From contig NZ_JABBPE010000002.1 in assembly GCF_012927455.1 (NCBI RefSeq), forward strand, positions 310,001 through 374,000: a DNA stretch of 64,000 nucleotides, written 5' to 3'. The DNA is from Polaromonas sp. GTDB taxonomy: Bacteria > Pseudomonadota > Gammaproteobacteria > Burkholderiales > Burkholderiaceae_C. Below the pieces are notes generated by a model, which was not told the origin of the DNA, ran no database searches, and saw nothing but the letters and a program-made list of their open reading frames with translations. Positions 54,933-63,876 of this stretch are shown piece by piece. Numbering within the stretch: the stretch's first letter is position 1; the number at the start of each line of letters is the position of its first letter. The position numbers and the translations under genes were made by a program.

Positions 54933-55417
54933 ATTATTTTTCTCCAGTTTCATAAACAGTCATGGTTGCCACAGCCATGCAAAACCACTGCGCACGAAGC
55001 GTCCCGCAAGCAAGGCCGACTGTTCTAAATTAGTAGCTATGCACTGTGGCGTCTGTGCGCCTGGCCGCATTGCCGATATTTTTAGCAATGAACCCTTATC
55101 GGGTGGCGCCGTTACAGCAGGTATGCGCACGCCCACCGTTCGCCACACGGCCATGTCTGCTACCCCTACAACCGCTACCAACGATGGGCCGCTTGTCAGC
55201 GCGTGCATTGACCAGCGTTGCGACATGGCGCCGAATACGCTGACCTGAAGCAGTGGCCAACAGCTACCCCTTTTTTACAAATCAAAAAAAGCCCGCAACA
55301 TCTGATGCTGAATCAGCCGACTTTTTATTGCTTCACCTGGTTTTGTATGGACATGTAATCTAAACGTCGAAATCGCGTACGCCGGCGATATATTGAGGTC
55401 TAGCCAAGGAGGCCCTC
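54933..55417. other. Intergenic region before the nor operon, 485 bp
   Basis: No supported gene. Overlapping short frames on both strands (54960-55226, 54892-55248) have no ribosome site. CTGAT and ATCAG at 55301-55315 form an imperfect FNR-like dyad with 5 rather than 4 bases between. The nor promoter must lie here. Confidence 0.5.
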
Positions 55418-55537
55418 ATGAAAAAGTGGATTGGTCCGCTGAAGATATTCAGCCATGTGGTGGTGCTGTTGATGTTGATCGCCATCTTGTACGCCGCCTT
55501 CATCTCCATCAAGTACTGGTCCGGCATCAGTGTTTAA
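55418..55537 (+). CDS. 39-residue single-span membrane protein leading the nor operon
   Basis: Reads MKKWIGPLKIFSHVVVLLML and continues with one hydrophobic helix (about residues 10-30) and the tail SIKYWSGISV. A full AAGGAGG ribosome site sits 7 bases before the ATG, and norC starts 12 bases after its stop. The frame, ribosome site and spacing make it a translated gene rather than leader sequence. It could be an assembly or accessory subunit of the nitric oxide reductase. I do not recognise a family. Confidence 0.75.
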   Translation: MKKWIGPLKIFSHVVVLLMLIAILYAAFISIKYWSGISV

Positions 55538-55549
55538 GAGCTCAACGCC

Positions 55550-56416
55550 ATGAACAAAAAACAAACCCGTCTGTTTGCCATCGGTTCGTCGCTGGTTGCT
55601 GCGCTGGCATTTATCGGCATGACCATCGACAGCCACCGGCAATTTGGCAAGCTCACCAATGCCGACAAAATCACGCCCACGGTCACCCGAGGCAAAGACG
55701 TCTGGCACAAAAACAACTGCATCAACTGCCACACCCTGTTTGGCGAGGGTGCCTACTACGCGCCCGACCTGACCAAGATCACCAAGCATCGCGGCGAGGC
55801 CTACCTGACGGCCTACATGCGCGATCCGTCCAAGTTCTACGATGAAACGCGTCACCGCCGCCTGATGCCCAAGCAGGATTTAAGCGAAACCGACATCACC
55901 GACCTGATTGCGTTCCTCGACTGGGTGAGCAATGTCGATAACCAGAACTGGCCGCCCCGCCCGATTCTGGTAACGGGCGCCACGCTGCCAGGCTCCGACC
56001 TGGCGGTCAGCCAGCAAACCACAGGCGCTGGCGGCGCCGCGAGCGCAACGCCGCCCGGCGCGCGGCCCGTTGCAGGCAACGAAAATCCGATTGCCCTGGG
56101 CGAAAAAGTATTTCGCAGCGCGTCGCCGGCCTGCACCGCATGCCATTCGATTGCGCCGGGCGTGAACATGGCCGGGCCCTCTCTTGCCGGTTTGGCGGCA
56201 CGCACTGAAACGCTGCTGGCTTCAGGCGACTACAAGGGCAAAGCCAAAGACCTGGCGGGCTACATTCGGGAGTCGATCACCGAGCCCAGCGCGCACATCG
56301 TGCCGGGTCCTATGTACTCGGCCAGTGGTGCGTCGTTCATGCCAACGACCTATGCCAAAGACTTGACGCCCGCGCAAATCGACCAGCTCGCCGACTACCT
56401 GTCGTCGCTCAAATAA
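55550..56416 (+). CDS. norC: Nitric oxide reductase subunit C, extended dihaem form
   Basis: A 288-residue membrane-anchored cytochrome, about twice the usual 150. Residues 1-140 are a normal NorC: one N-terminal helix (about 8-25), haem motif CINCH (Cys57, Cys60, His61) and Met106 as likely axial ligand in RLMPKQ. An Ala/Gly/Pro linker (about 150-178) leads to a second cytochrome c domain with CTACH (Cys195, Cys198, His199) and Met264 in SFMPTTY. It delivers electrons to NorB; the second domain may accept them from soluble donors (inference). norB follows after 61 bases. Confidence 0.93.
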   Translation: MNKKQTRLFAIGSSLVAALAFIGMTIDSHRQFGKLTNADKITPTVTRGKDVWHKNNCINCHTLFGEGAYYAPDLTKITKHRGEAYLTAYMRDPSKFYDETRHRRLMPKQDLSETDITDLIAFLDWVSNVDNQNWPPRPILVTGATLPGSDLAVSQQTTGAGGAASATPPGARPVAGNENPIALGEKVFRSASPACTACHSIAPGVNMAGPSLAGLAARTETLLASGDYKGKAKDLAGYIRESITEPSAHIVPGPMYSASGASFMPTTYAKDLTPAQIDQLADYLSSLK

Positions 56417-56477
56417 TGCGCTCTGCATTGTTGCCAAGCACCGACTTCAGACATTCATATTTCCGCCGGAGATCGCC

Positions 56478-57854
56478 ATGAGATACAAATCCCAAGCAGT
56501 TGCCTACTGGTACTTTGCCGTTGCCCTCACATTGTTTGGCCTGCAACTGGTATTCGGTCTGCTGTCGGCGGCCAAGTACCTCGGCCCCGATCCGCTGCTC
56601 TACATCTTGCCGTTTGACGTCACCAAGGTCATCCATACCAATCTGCTGATTGTCTGGGTGCTGACCGGCTTCATGGGCGCAACCTACTGGATGGTTCCCG
56701 ACGAATCACGAACCGAGTTGCACAGCACCAAGCTGGCTTATGTGCAGTTGGTGCTCTGGACGCTCATGGGCGTGGCCACCGTCGTCGGTTACCTGTTTCG
56801 TTATGGCACCGGCAACAAGCTGCTGGAGCAGCCGCTGCCGTCCAAGATCGTCATCGTCATCGTGATGCTGATGTTCCTCTACAACATCGCCATGACCATC
56901 AAGAAGTCGGGCCGCTTCACCACCACCGAAGGGGTGTTGATTGGCGGGCTGGGCTTGGCTGCGCTGCTGTATTTGCCGGCGCTGCTTGAGTACGAAAATT
57001 ACACCGTCTCGATCTTCTACCGCTGGTGGACGATTCACCTGTGGGTCGAGGGCGTGTGGGAAATGATTCAGGGCGGCTTTCTTGCCTACCTGCTGATTCG
57101 CCTGTCGGGCGCCGACCGCGAGGTGATGGAAAAGTGGCTCTATGTCATCGTTGGCCTGGTCTTCATCGCCGGCATCATTGGCACCGCGCACCATTACTAC
57201 TGGATCGGCGTGCCGGGGTACTGGCTGCCCATCGGCGGTTTTTTTAGCGCGCTGGAGCCGCTGGCGCTGATCGGCATGGCGATCTACGCCTATTCATCCA
57301 TCCGCCGCTCAGGCCTGGCGCACCCCAACAAACTGGCCTTGCACTGGACCGTAGGCAGCGCGGTGTTCACGCTGTTTGGCGCCGGCCTGCTCGGCTTGGC
57401 GCATACCTTTCCAAGCGTCAACAAGTGGACGCATGGCACCTTGATAACGGCCATGCACGGCCATGCGGCGTTCTATGGCGCCTACGCCATGATCGTGCTG
57501 GCCATGATCACCTACGCGCTGCCTTCCATCACCCGCCGGCCCGAGGAAGGCACGGCGATGGGCTATGTTTCGTTCTGGATGCAGATCGCTGGCATGTTCG
57601 GCATGACGCTGTCGTTTGCCACCGCAGGCATCGGCCAGGTTTACCTGGAGCGCATCATGGGCATGGGCTACCTCGATGCCCAACTCAAGATCCAGATCCA
57701 TTTTGTGATGCTGATCATCACTGCTTCGATCTTTGCGATTGGCGTGGCCTTGTTCATCATTGATTTTTTCCGTTACAGCCCGCACTTTGAAGTGATGAAC
57801 GATCCGGAGCCGGCGCTCAAACCCGTCCGCCCGGTGCGACCGGTCGCGGCTTGA
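56478..57854 (+). CDS. norB: Nitric oxide reductase subunit B
   Basis: A 458-residue inner-membrane subunit that reduces two NO to N2O at a haem b3-FeB centre. About twelve helices. Ligand and gating segments are visible: TKVIHTNLLIVWVLTGFMGA (about 49-68), HLWVEGVWEMIQGGFLAYL with the conserved glutamates (about 189-207), GTAHHYYWIGVPGYW (about 235-249) and HGHAAFYGAYAMIVLAM (about 323-339). This is the cytochrome c-dependent (short) form, consistent with a norC next to it. Confidence 0.97.
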   Translation: MRYKSQAVAYWYFAVALTLFGLQLVFGLLSAAKYLGPDPLLYILPFDVTKVIHTNLLIVWVLTGFMGATYWMVPDESRTELHSTKLAYVQLVLWTLMGVATVVGYLFRYGTGNKLLEQPLPSKIVIVIVMLMFLYNIAMTIKKSGRFTTTEGVLIGGLGLAALLYLPALLEYENYTVSIFYRWWTIHLWVEGVWEMIQGGFLAYLLIRLSGADREVMEKWLYVIVGLVFIAGIIGTAHHYYWIGVPGYWLPIGGFFSALEPLALIGMAIYAYSSIRRSGLAHPNKLALHWTVGSAVFTLFGAGLLGLAHTFPSVNKWTHGTLITAMHGHAAFYGAYAMIVLAMITYALPSITRRPEEGTAMGYVSFWMQIAGMFGMTLSFATAGIGQVYLERIMGMGYLDAQLKIQIHFVMLIITASIFAIGVALFIIDFFRYSPHFEVMNDPEPALKPVRPVRPVAA

Positions 57855-57860
57855 GTCAGC

Positions 57861-58667
57861 ATGGCGCCTGACGCAGCGCAAACGGCAGCGCTTGACGCGC
57901 CCTACTACCTGCCAACCGGCGACGAGGTGGCGGTGTTCGAGCAATGCCATGCGCGCAGTCTGGCGGTCATGCTAAAGGGCCCGACCGGCTGCGGCAAGAC
58001 GCGTTTCATCGAGTACATGGCGTGGCGCCTTGGCCGCCCGCTCATCACCATTTCCTGCCATGACGACCTGACTGCGAGCGACCTGGTCGGCCGCTTTTTG
58101 ATCCGCCATGACGGCACGGCCTGGCAAGACGGCCCACTGACCCGCGCGGTGCGCGACGGCGCGATTTGCTATCTTGATGAAGTGGTCGAAGCACGCCAGG
58201 ATACGGTCGTCGTGCTGCATCCGCTGACCGATCACCGTCGGATGCTGCCGATAGACAAGACCGGTGAAACGATCCACGCGGCCGAAGGTTTTCAGCTCGT
58301 GGTGTCGTACAACCCGGGTTATCAGCGCATGTTGAAAGACATGAAGCCGAGCACGCGCCAGCGCTTTGTGGCGCTCGACTTCACCTTTCCGCCGCCCGAA
58401 CGCGAAGCAGCCATCGTGGAGCGTGAAGGCGACGTGGACCCGACGATTGCGCGCGGTTTGGTCGGGCTGGGCCAGCGGCTGCGCAACCTGCACGACCGGG
58501 GGTTGGCCGAAGTACCGAGCACACGCCTGTTGATTGCAGCGGCCCGCCTCATCACTTCTGGTATCCCGGTGCATCTGGCGTGCTATACGGCCATCGTGTC
58601 GCCCCTGTCGGACGAGCCGTCGCTGATCGGCGCCATGCGCGATCTGGTCGACGCCACCTTCGTTTAG
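57861..58667 (+). CDS. norQ: NorQ, MoxR-type AAA ATPase for nitric oxide reductase activation
   Basis: A 268-residue ATPase starting 6 bases after norB. Walker A is LKGPTGCGKTRFIEYMAWRL (about 38-57, P loop 40-47) and Walker B AICYLDEVVEARQDTVVVLHPLTD (about 96-119). The sensor region includes VVSYNPGYQRML. NorQ works with NorD to insert the non-haem iron of NorB. The C-terminal helical lid is present and the length is normal. Confidence 0.94.
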   Translation: MAPDAAQTAALDAPYYLPTGDEVAVFEQCHARSLAVMLKGPTGCGKTRFIEYMAWRLGRPLITISCHDDLTASDLVGRFLIRHDGTAWQDGPLTRAVRDGAICYLDEVVEARQDTVVVLHPLTDHRRMLPIDKTGETIHAAEGFQLVVSYNPGYQRMLKDMKPSTRQRFVALDFTFPPPEREAAIVEREGDVDPTIARGLVGLGQRLRNLHDRGLAEVPSTRLLIAAARLITSGIPVHLACYTAIVSPLSDEPSLIGAMRDLVDATFV

Positions 58668-58683
58668 GCAACCCAGGGTCGGC

Positions 58684-60753
58684 ATGGCCGAAGCAGAAGA
58701 TGTCATTACCGACGCAGCGCGTCACGCGACGATTTTTGCGCGTGCGCTGTGGCGCCGCCATCGCCCTGCCCCTCCCGGCCCCGTGCCGCTTCGACTGGCC
58801 GATGTCGCCCAGCGGCTCGACTTGCTGATTGCCGCCGTGTTTGGCCGCAGCTTTGCGCTGCGCGTGGCCCAGCCGCCAGCCGCGCCGTCCTGGGCCGGTC
58901 GCCTGTTGCTGCGCCATCAACTGCCGCCGGTGCGCGATGCTTTTCCAGCCACCGATGGGCGCAGCATCTGGCTGCCGGCAAGCTTTGATCTGCCAGAACC
59001 CGACGCCCTGGCGACCGAGCGTTTTCGCACCCTGGCGCTGCAGCAGGCCATGCGCGCCGAACGCGGCAGCGCCGAGCATCTGCCTGACGCGGCGGCGCCG
59101 CTGGAACGCGAGTTGTATTTGCTGCTGGAAGCGCGTGCCGCCGAGGATGCACTGGTTCGCCTCTTACCCGGCATGGCCGCGCCGCTGGCCACGCTGCGGC
59201 GCGAAGCTTTGCAGCAGCGGCCCAAGCTGGCTGCATTCACCGCGCCCTTGCGAGAAATTGAGGAACTGGTGCGCGCGCTGTTGGGCGCCGGCAGCGATAA
59301 CGCGTTCCTGGCCAGACTGCCGGGCAGGCTGGACTCCAGCCTGTTTGCGCTGCCAGCCACGCCAGCGCAAATCCGGCGACAAGCCCAGGCGTTGTCTGCC
59401 GCGCTGGGTGAAACTGCCGCACGTGCACTCAAAGGTACGCGCCTGTTGTGGCGCGACTGGTTTACTGGCGAGCTGCGCATGCCGCCCGCCACCTTGCGCG
59501 CATCCGGCCAACCGGCCGCCAGCGAAGATGAGGGCAACGACACCACCAAGCCCCGCAGCGCCCGCCTGTCGCGCAGGCCCGAGGTGCGCGAAGGCGACGA
59601 CGATGAAGACGATAAAAAACCCGGGGCCTGGATGGTGCAGACCGCCCAGCCACAGGAAAAAGCCGAAGACCCGATGGGCCTGCAGCGCCCCACCGACCGC
59701 GACGAAAGCACCGCCGCCGAGGATTTCGCCGACGCCATGTCGGAGTTGCCCGAAGCGCGGCTGGTGTCCGCCCCCGGCAAACCCAAGGAAGTGCTGATCT
59801 CGGACGACCCGCCAGAATCCCGCGCGAAGCGTGAAATGACGGGCAAGCCGGGCGAGGCACCGGACCGGCGGCATTACCCCGAATGGGACTGGCGCCTAGG
59901 GGCGTACCGCGATCCGGGCGCTACCGTGCTGTTGCTGCCCGCGCCCGTTGGCCCGCAAAAATGGGTCGATGACACGCTGCAGGCGCGGCGCGGCATGCTG
60001 CACGAAATTCGCCGCCGCTTCGAGTTGCTGCGAGCCCAGCGCGTGCGCGTGCGCAAGCAGCTTGACGGCGACGACATCGATCTGCAGGCATACATCGACA
60101 GCCATGCGGATTTTTGCGCCGGCCAGCCGATGGCGCAGCGGCTTTACCAATCCGAGCGGCGCAGCCGGCGCGACTTGGGCGTCATGCTGCTGGTCGATGT
60201 CAGCGGCTCGACCGACGGCTGGATAGCCGCCGACCGGCGCATCATTGATGTCGAACGCGAAGCGCTGCTGCTGGTGTGCATCGCGCTGGACGGCATGGCC
60301 GAGCCCTACAGCGTGCTGGCATTTTCAGGAGAAGGGCCGCAAGCGGTCGTGGTGCGCAGCATCAAGCGCTTTGACGAGCGCTATGACAACGCCGTGGCGC
60401 AGCGCATCGCCGGACTGGAGCCCGAGCATTACACCCGCGCCGGCGCGGCAATGCGCCATGCCAGCAGCTTGCTGATGAACGAGGCGGCCGAGCACCGGCT
60501 GCTGCTGCTGCTGTCCGACGGCAAGCCCAACGACATCGACGACTACGAAGGCCGCTACGGCGTGGAAGACCTGCGCCAGGCCGTGATCGAGGCCAAACTG
60601 CAGGGCATTTCACCGTTTTGCCTGACCATCGATCGGCAAGCGGCGAACTACCTGTCAGCGGTCTTCGGCCCCAACCACTATGCCTTGCTGCCGCGGCCCG
60701 AATTGCTGCCAAGCGTGCTGCTGGACTGGCTGAGGCGACTGGTAGCGGCATGA
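58684..60753 (+). CDS. norD: NorD, VWA-domain activator of nitric oxide reductase
   Basis: A 689-residue cytoplasmic protein starting 16 bases after norQ. The N-terminal part is helical; a charged linker (about 280-390, rich in Asp, Glu, Arg and Lys) follows. The von Willebrand A domain is C-terminal (about 495-680), with its metal site DVSGSTDGW (DxSxS) near residue 504 and LLLSDGKPNDIDDYEG near 605. NorD partners NorQ in FeB insertion. The operon ends here; nnrS-type or nir genes are absent from the window. Confidence 0.93.
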   Translation: MAEAEDVITDAARHATIFARALWRRHRPAPPGPVPLRLADVAQRLDLLIAAVFGRSFALRVAQPPAAPSWAGRLLLRHQLPPVRDAFPATDGRSIWLPASFDLPEPDALATERFRTLALQQAMRAERGSAEHLPDAAAPLERELYLLLEARAAEDALVRLLPGMAAPLATLRREALQQRPKLAAFTAPLREIEELVRALLGAGSDNAFLARLPGRLDSSLFALPATPAQIRRQAQALSAALGETAARALKGTRLLWRDWFTGELRMPPATLRASGQPAASEDEGNDTTKPRSARLSRRPEVREGDDDEDDKKPGAWMVQTAQPQEKAEDPMGLQRPTDRDESTAAEDFADAMSELPEARLVSAPGKPKEVLISDDPPESRAKREMTGKPGEAPDRRHYPEWDWRLGAYRDPGATVLLLPAPVGPQKWVDDTLQARRGMLHEIRRRFELLRAQRVRVRKQLDGDDIDLQAYIDSHADFCAGQPMAQRLYQSERRSRRDLGVMLLVDVSGSTDGWIAADRRIIDVEREALLLVCIALDGMAEPYSVLAFSGEGPQAVVVRSIKRFDERYDNAVAQRIAGLEPEHYTRAGAAMRHASSLLMNEAAEHRLLLLLSDGKPNDIDDYEGRYGVEDLRQAVIEAKLQGISPFCLTIDRQAANYLSAVFGPNHYALLPRPELLPSVLLDWLRRLVAA

Positions 60754-61138
60754 CGTCGACGCGGTCACTTCACGGCCATAAACGGCAGCAGCCAAAGGTG
60801 CTGTGCAGTTGGGTATACGTCGTGCAAGGCTTTTCTGGAAGTGAAAATTCGCTCGTGAGACCGCCTGTCGGACATCACCGCATCACATCCACCCATGACT
60901 TGGGCGACCACTACACCAGGCGCAAGCGCTGCATCTTCAGTGGAGATTTTTTCCCTACGGTAGTGCGCCGGGGCGCGGCGGCGACATCAACCGCAAAACG
61001 CTGGAAGCTTTTTTGAAGTTCGGCTTTGAGCCAGGCGTCTGCCAGCGCATGCTTGGGGAGAAAGAGCTTTTTGCGCCGCAGGTGCTGGGGTCGCACAAGA
61101 TTTAGGCCTTGGGCTTGTGCAGGGTGAACTCAGATAAA
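60754..61138. other. Intergenic region after norD, 385 bp, with an unidentified coding remnant
   Basis: Reading 60899-61105 gives a frame ending FGFEPGVCQRMLGEKELFAP and QVLGSHKI, which looks like a real protein tail. It has no start codon in a sensible place and a different frame just upstream also looks protein-like. It is probably the decayed end of an unrecognised gene. Confidence 0.4.
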
Positions 61139-62743
61139 TCATGAATTTGCCAGCCATCGGCGCGTCACACCATTGGTCCAGCCAAACCCGTCTTGCAGCG
61201 GATATTCGCCCCCGCCTCCGCCAGCCGCCCGGCCATGCGGCAAATCACGCAGCGCGTACTTTTCAACCAGCTTGCCCTCACGCTCAAAGACCGCTTGCAC
61301 TGTGGAAAGCCAGCGCTGACGGATATCGCTGGCGAGCGAAGTCAGCCCGAAATTTTCAAAACCCGTGACCGCCATCCATTGCAGCGGCGCCCAGCCGTTG
61401 GGCCGGTCCCATTGCTGGCCGCTCGCCTGCTCGGTGGTGGCCAGCCCGCCCGGGGCAAGCAAGCGCCGACGCACCGTATCAGCCACCGCAACCGCCTGCG
61501 GCCGGCTCGCCAGGCCGGTAAAAAGCGGTGTCACAGTGGCGGCGCTCAGGCAGCTGCGCTGCCGGTCCTGCTGCCAGTCAAAGTCAAAATATGCGCCTTC
61601 GCCAGCGTTCCACATCAGCCGGTCCATCGCTACGCGGCGCTGAGCCGCGCGCGTCTCAAACGCACTGCCCCTGGCGCTGTCGCCGGTGTTTCGGCTCAGG
61701 CGCGCGATGGTCATTTCGAGCTGGTACATGAACGCATTGAGGTCAACCGGCGCCAGGCTGGTGGTGCATGTGCTTGAAAGCGAAAGACTTCCGGACACTG
61801 CCGGATCAGGAGAATCAGCAGAATTAGGATTGCGCAGCCACCTGGTGCTGAAGTCCCATCCCGATTCAGCGGCCGCCCGCAAATCACGATAGACCTCGGC
61901 GGCCGGCCGGTCGGCTTGCGCCGCTGTGGCCACGTCCTCGCGCCAGGACTCCTCGCGCGGCGTGTCGCGATCGTCCCAATATCGGTTGAGCAAGGCGCCG
62001 CCCTGCAGCGCGACCACATGTCGCCATGCCTCGCCCGGGCGCAGCCGTTCAGCCCCGTCCATCCAGTAAGCGTGTTCGCGCAGCAACTGCGGCAAATACC
62101 CTTGGGCGCGTTGCCCGCCGCAGGCTTCGCACAGCCCGACCATGAGCGCGAACACCGGCGGCTGGGAGCGGCTTAAATAATAGGTCCGGTTGCCGTTCGG
62201 AACATGGCCGAAGGTGTCGATCAGGTAGGCGAAATTGTCGGTCATCGCGTGCACCAGCTCGGCGCGGCCGCTTTGGGCCAGCCCCAGCATCGTGAAGTAC
62301 GAATCCCAGTAGTACATCTCGACAAAGCGCCCGCCCGGCACCACATAGGCATGCGGCAAGGGCAGCAGCGAACTTTTTTCCGGGTGAGCGGCCGGCTCGC
62401 GCGTCAGCACCGGCCACAGAGCGTCTATGTGCTGCACAAGCGGCACGCCAGGCGTGCAGACATAGGCGCTGCGATCTATGCACGGCGGCGCGAAGTGTTG
62501 ATGGACAAAGGCGTTCAAGTCAAAGCCTGGCCGGCCGCATTGCACACGGTAGGCCGCAAGGATGGCGGATGGCTCGTCTTGTGGAGCGCAATCAACAAAC
62601 GCCTTGCAGTCGTCAAAAATCCCGCCGCTTTGCACTGCGATGAAAAGCTCCTGATAGCGGTCGGCCGGCGTGTGGACGTCGGCCGGTGGCGCACTCGCGG
62701 CTGCCGCCTGCCGGGCCTCGGGGCGACAGTCGATGGCCTTCAT
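61139..62743 (-). CDS. treA: Alpha,alpha-trehalase, cytoplasmic type
   Basis: A 534-residue GH37 enzyme hydrolysing trehalose to two glucose. Signatures: VPGGRFVEMYYWDSYFTMLG (about 135-154), HVPNGNRTYYLSRSQPP (about 180-196), QWDRPNGWAPLQW (about 446-458) and the glycine-rich GGGGGEYPLQDGFGWTNGV near the C-terminus. There is no signal peptide, so it is probably cytoplasmic (TreF-like) despite the treA family name. Its start overlaps the stop of the upstream dehydrogenase as ATGA, so the two are co-translated. Confidence 0.94.
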   Translation of the reverse strand: MKAIDCRPEARQAAAASAPPADVHTPADRYQELFIAVQSGGIFDDCKAFVDCAPQDEPSAILAAYRVQCGRPGFDLNAFVHQHFAPPCIDRSAYVCTPGVPLVQHIDALWPVLTREPAAHPEKSSLLPLPHAYVVPGGRFVEMYYWDSYFTMLGLAQSGRAELVHAMTDNFAYLIDTFGHVPNGNRTYYLSRSQPPVFALMVGLCEACGGQRAQGYLPQLLREHAYWMDGAERLRPGEAWRHVVALQGGALLNRYWDDRDTPREESWREDVATAAQADRPAAEVYRDLRAAAESGWDFSTRWLRNPNSADSPDPAVSGSLSLSSTCTTSLAPVDLNAFMYQLEMTIARLSRNTGDSARGSAFETRAAQRRVAMDRLMWNAGEGAYFDFDWQQDRQRSCLSAATVTPLFTGLASRPQAVAVADTVRRRLLAPGGLATTEQASGQQWDRPNGWAPLQWMAVTGFENFGLTSLASDIRQRWLSTVQAVFEREGKLVEKYALRDLPHGRAAGGGGGEYPLQDGFGWTNGVTRRWLANS

Positions 62744-63507
62744 TGCTCGGCGTAGTTCCAGAGCAGGCCACCGTCCACCACGTACGTCGTGCCCGTTATA
62801 TAGCCGGCATCGTCAGACGCGAGAAAAGCCACCAGCCCTGCCACGTCTGACGGCAAGCCGAGCCGCCGCAAGGGAATTTGCGTCTCAAGCCGGCTAACCT
62901 GCGCGGGGTCGTCGAGCAACTTGGAATTAATGGGGGTGCGAATCGCCCCTGGCGCAACATTGTTGACTGTGATGCCGAGCGGCGCGAGTTCAATGGCCAA
63001 ATTGCGCATCAGCATTTTGAGACCGCCCTTGCTCATGCAATACGGCGAAAAGTTTGGAAAGGGCAGCTCTTCGTGCACAGAACTGATGTTGATGACCTTG
63101 CCCGGATGGCCGGCACGGCGGCAATGGGCGGCAAAGGCCTGGGTCAGAAAAAACGGACCCTTTAGATTGGTGTTCAGGACCTGGTCGTAATCGGCTTCCT
63201 CTACCTCCAGAAAGCCGGCGCGACGCTCGATGCCGGCGTTGTTCACCAAAATATCAATGCGCGGAAAGGCCGCGGCAGCTTGCGCAACCATCGCACGCAC
63301 CGCAACCACGCTGGAAACATCGGCCACCAGCACTTCACAACGTCGCCCGCAGGCTTCGATTGCCACGCGGACCGCCTGGGCGCGCTCATCGTCTGAGCGC
63401 ACGTTGAGCGCAATGTCCGCTCCTTGCTCAGCCAGCTTGAGTGCGATGGCTTGTCCAATACCCTGCCCGGCGCCGGTGATCAACGCGACTTGATGGTTTA
63501 GCTGCAT
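62740..63507 (-). CDS. Short-chain dehydrogenase, glucose 1-dehydrogenase-like
   Basis: The start at 63507 (MQLNHQVALITGAGQGIGQ) gives 255 residues; the longer frame is not family-like. The cofactor motif TGAGQGIG (about 11-18), NNAG (about 88-91), the catalytic Ser in VINISSVHEE and the YxxxK motif YCMSKGG are all present. Such enzymes often oxidise glucose. Coupled to trehalase by a 4-base overlap, it could act on the released glucose (inference). Confidence 0.9.
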   Translation of the reverse strand: MQLNHQVALITGAGQGIGQAIALKLAEQGADIALNVRSDDERAQAVRVAIEACGRRCEVLVADVSSVVAVRAMVAQAAAAFPRIDILVNNAGIERRAGFLEVEEADYDQVLNTNLKGPFFLTQAFAAHCRRAGHPGKVINISSVHEELPFPNFSPYCMSKGGLKMLMRNLAIELAPLGITVNNVAPGAIRTPINSKLLDDPAQVSRLETQIPLRRLGLPSDVAGLVAFLASDDAGYITGTTYVVDGGLLWNYAEQ

Positions 63508-63681
63508 TAGCGATGGAGCGTGGCAGCGGCGGTGAGTTCCCGGCAAGCTTGCAAGCGCTGCAAAATTGTGTAGCCGCCGTGCTGGAGGAAAAAGGGAAGT
63601 CAGGGCGACGTCGCCTGGGTCAGTTTTGTCAGACTCGGTCGAGAATTGCAGTGCTAGCCATCGCCTTGATGGTTTCGCGGC
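63508..63681. other. Leader region of the trehalase pair
   Basis: No gene seen between the dehydrogenase and the truncated nucleotidyltransferase. It should carry the promoter for the leftward pair. Confidence 0.4.
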
Positions 63682-63876
63682 TTGCTCGATCTGTTGCGAC
63701 GCTTCCAGGCCGAAGGCGTGGCCTATTTGCTGGTCGGCGGTCACGCTGTCCGCCTCAACGGCTTTAATCGCGACACCGAAAACATGGACATTCTCCTGCC
63801 CTCTTCCCTTGAAAACGGCCGCCGGGCGCAATTTGCTGGTGCGTTATACCCTGCATGCAATTCTCCGACTTCCTGA
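63682..63876 (+). pseudogene. Truncated nucleotidyltransferase (AbiEii/DUF6036-like)
   Basis: Sixty-four codons starting at TTG. The first 45 residues carry the nucleotidyltransferase pattern FQAEGVAYLLVGGHAVRLNG followed by RDTENMDILL, the GG(H/Y)A...G..R.T.D.D form of AbiEii/MenA-like proteins, where the second Asp of the metal pair is expected. The frame then runs into ALYPACNSPTS and stops, far short of any full domain. It is a remnant or a frameshifted gene; 124 bases to the window end hold nothing else. Confidence 0.6.

Noticed and set aside
54960-55226. Possible 88-residue gene upstream of the nor operon
   Set aside because: No ribosome site, no membrane or domain signal, and an equally long overlapping frame on the other strand.
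55301-55315. FNR/NnrR-type box upstream of the nor operon
   Set aside because: CTGAT-N5-ATCAG deviates in both arms and spacing from TTGAT-N4-ATCAA; not called as a site.
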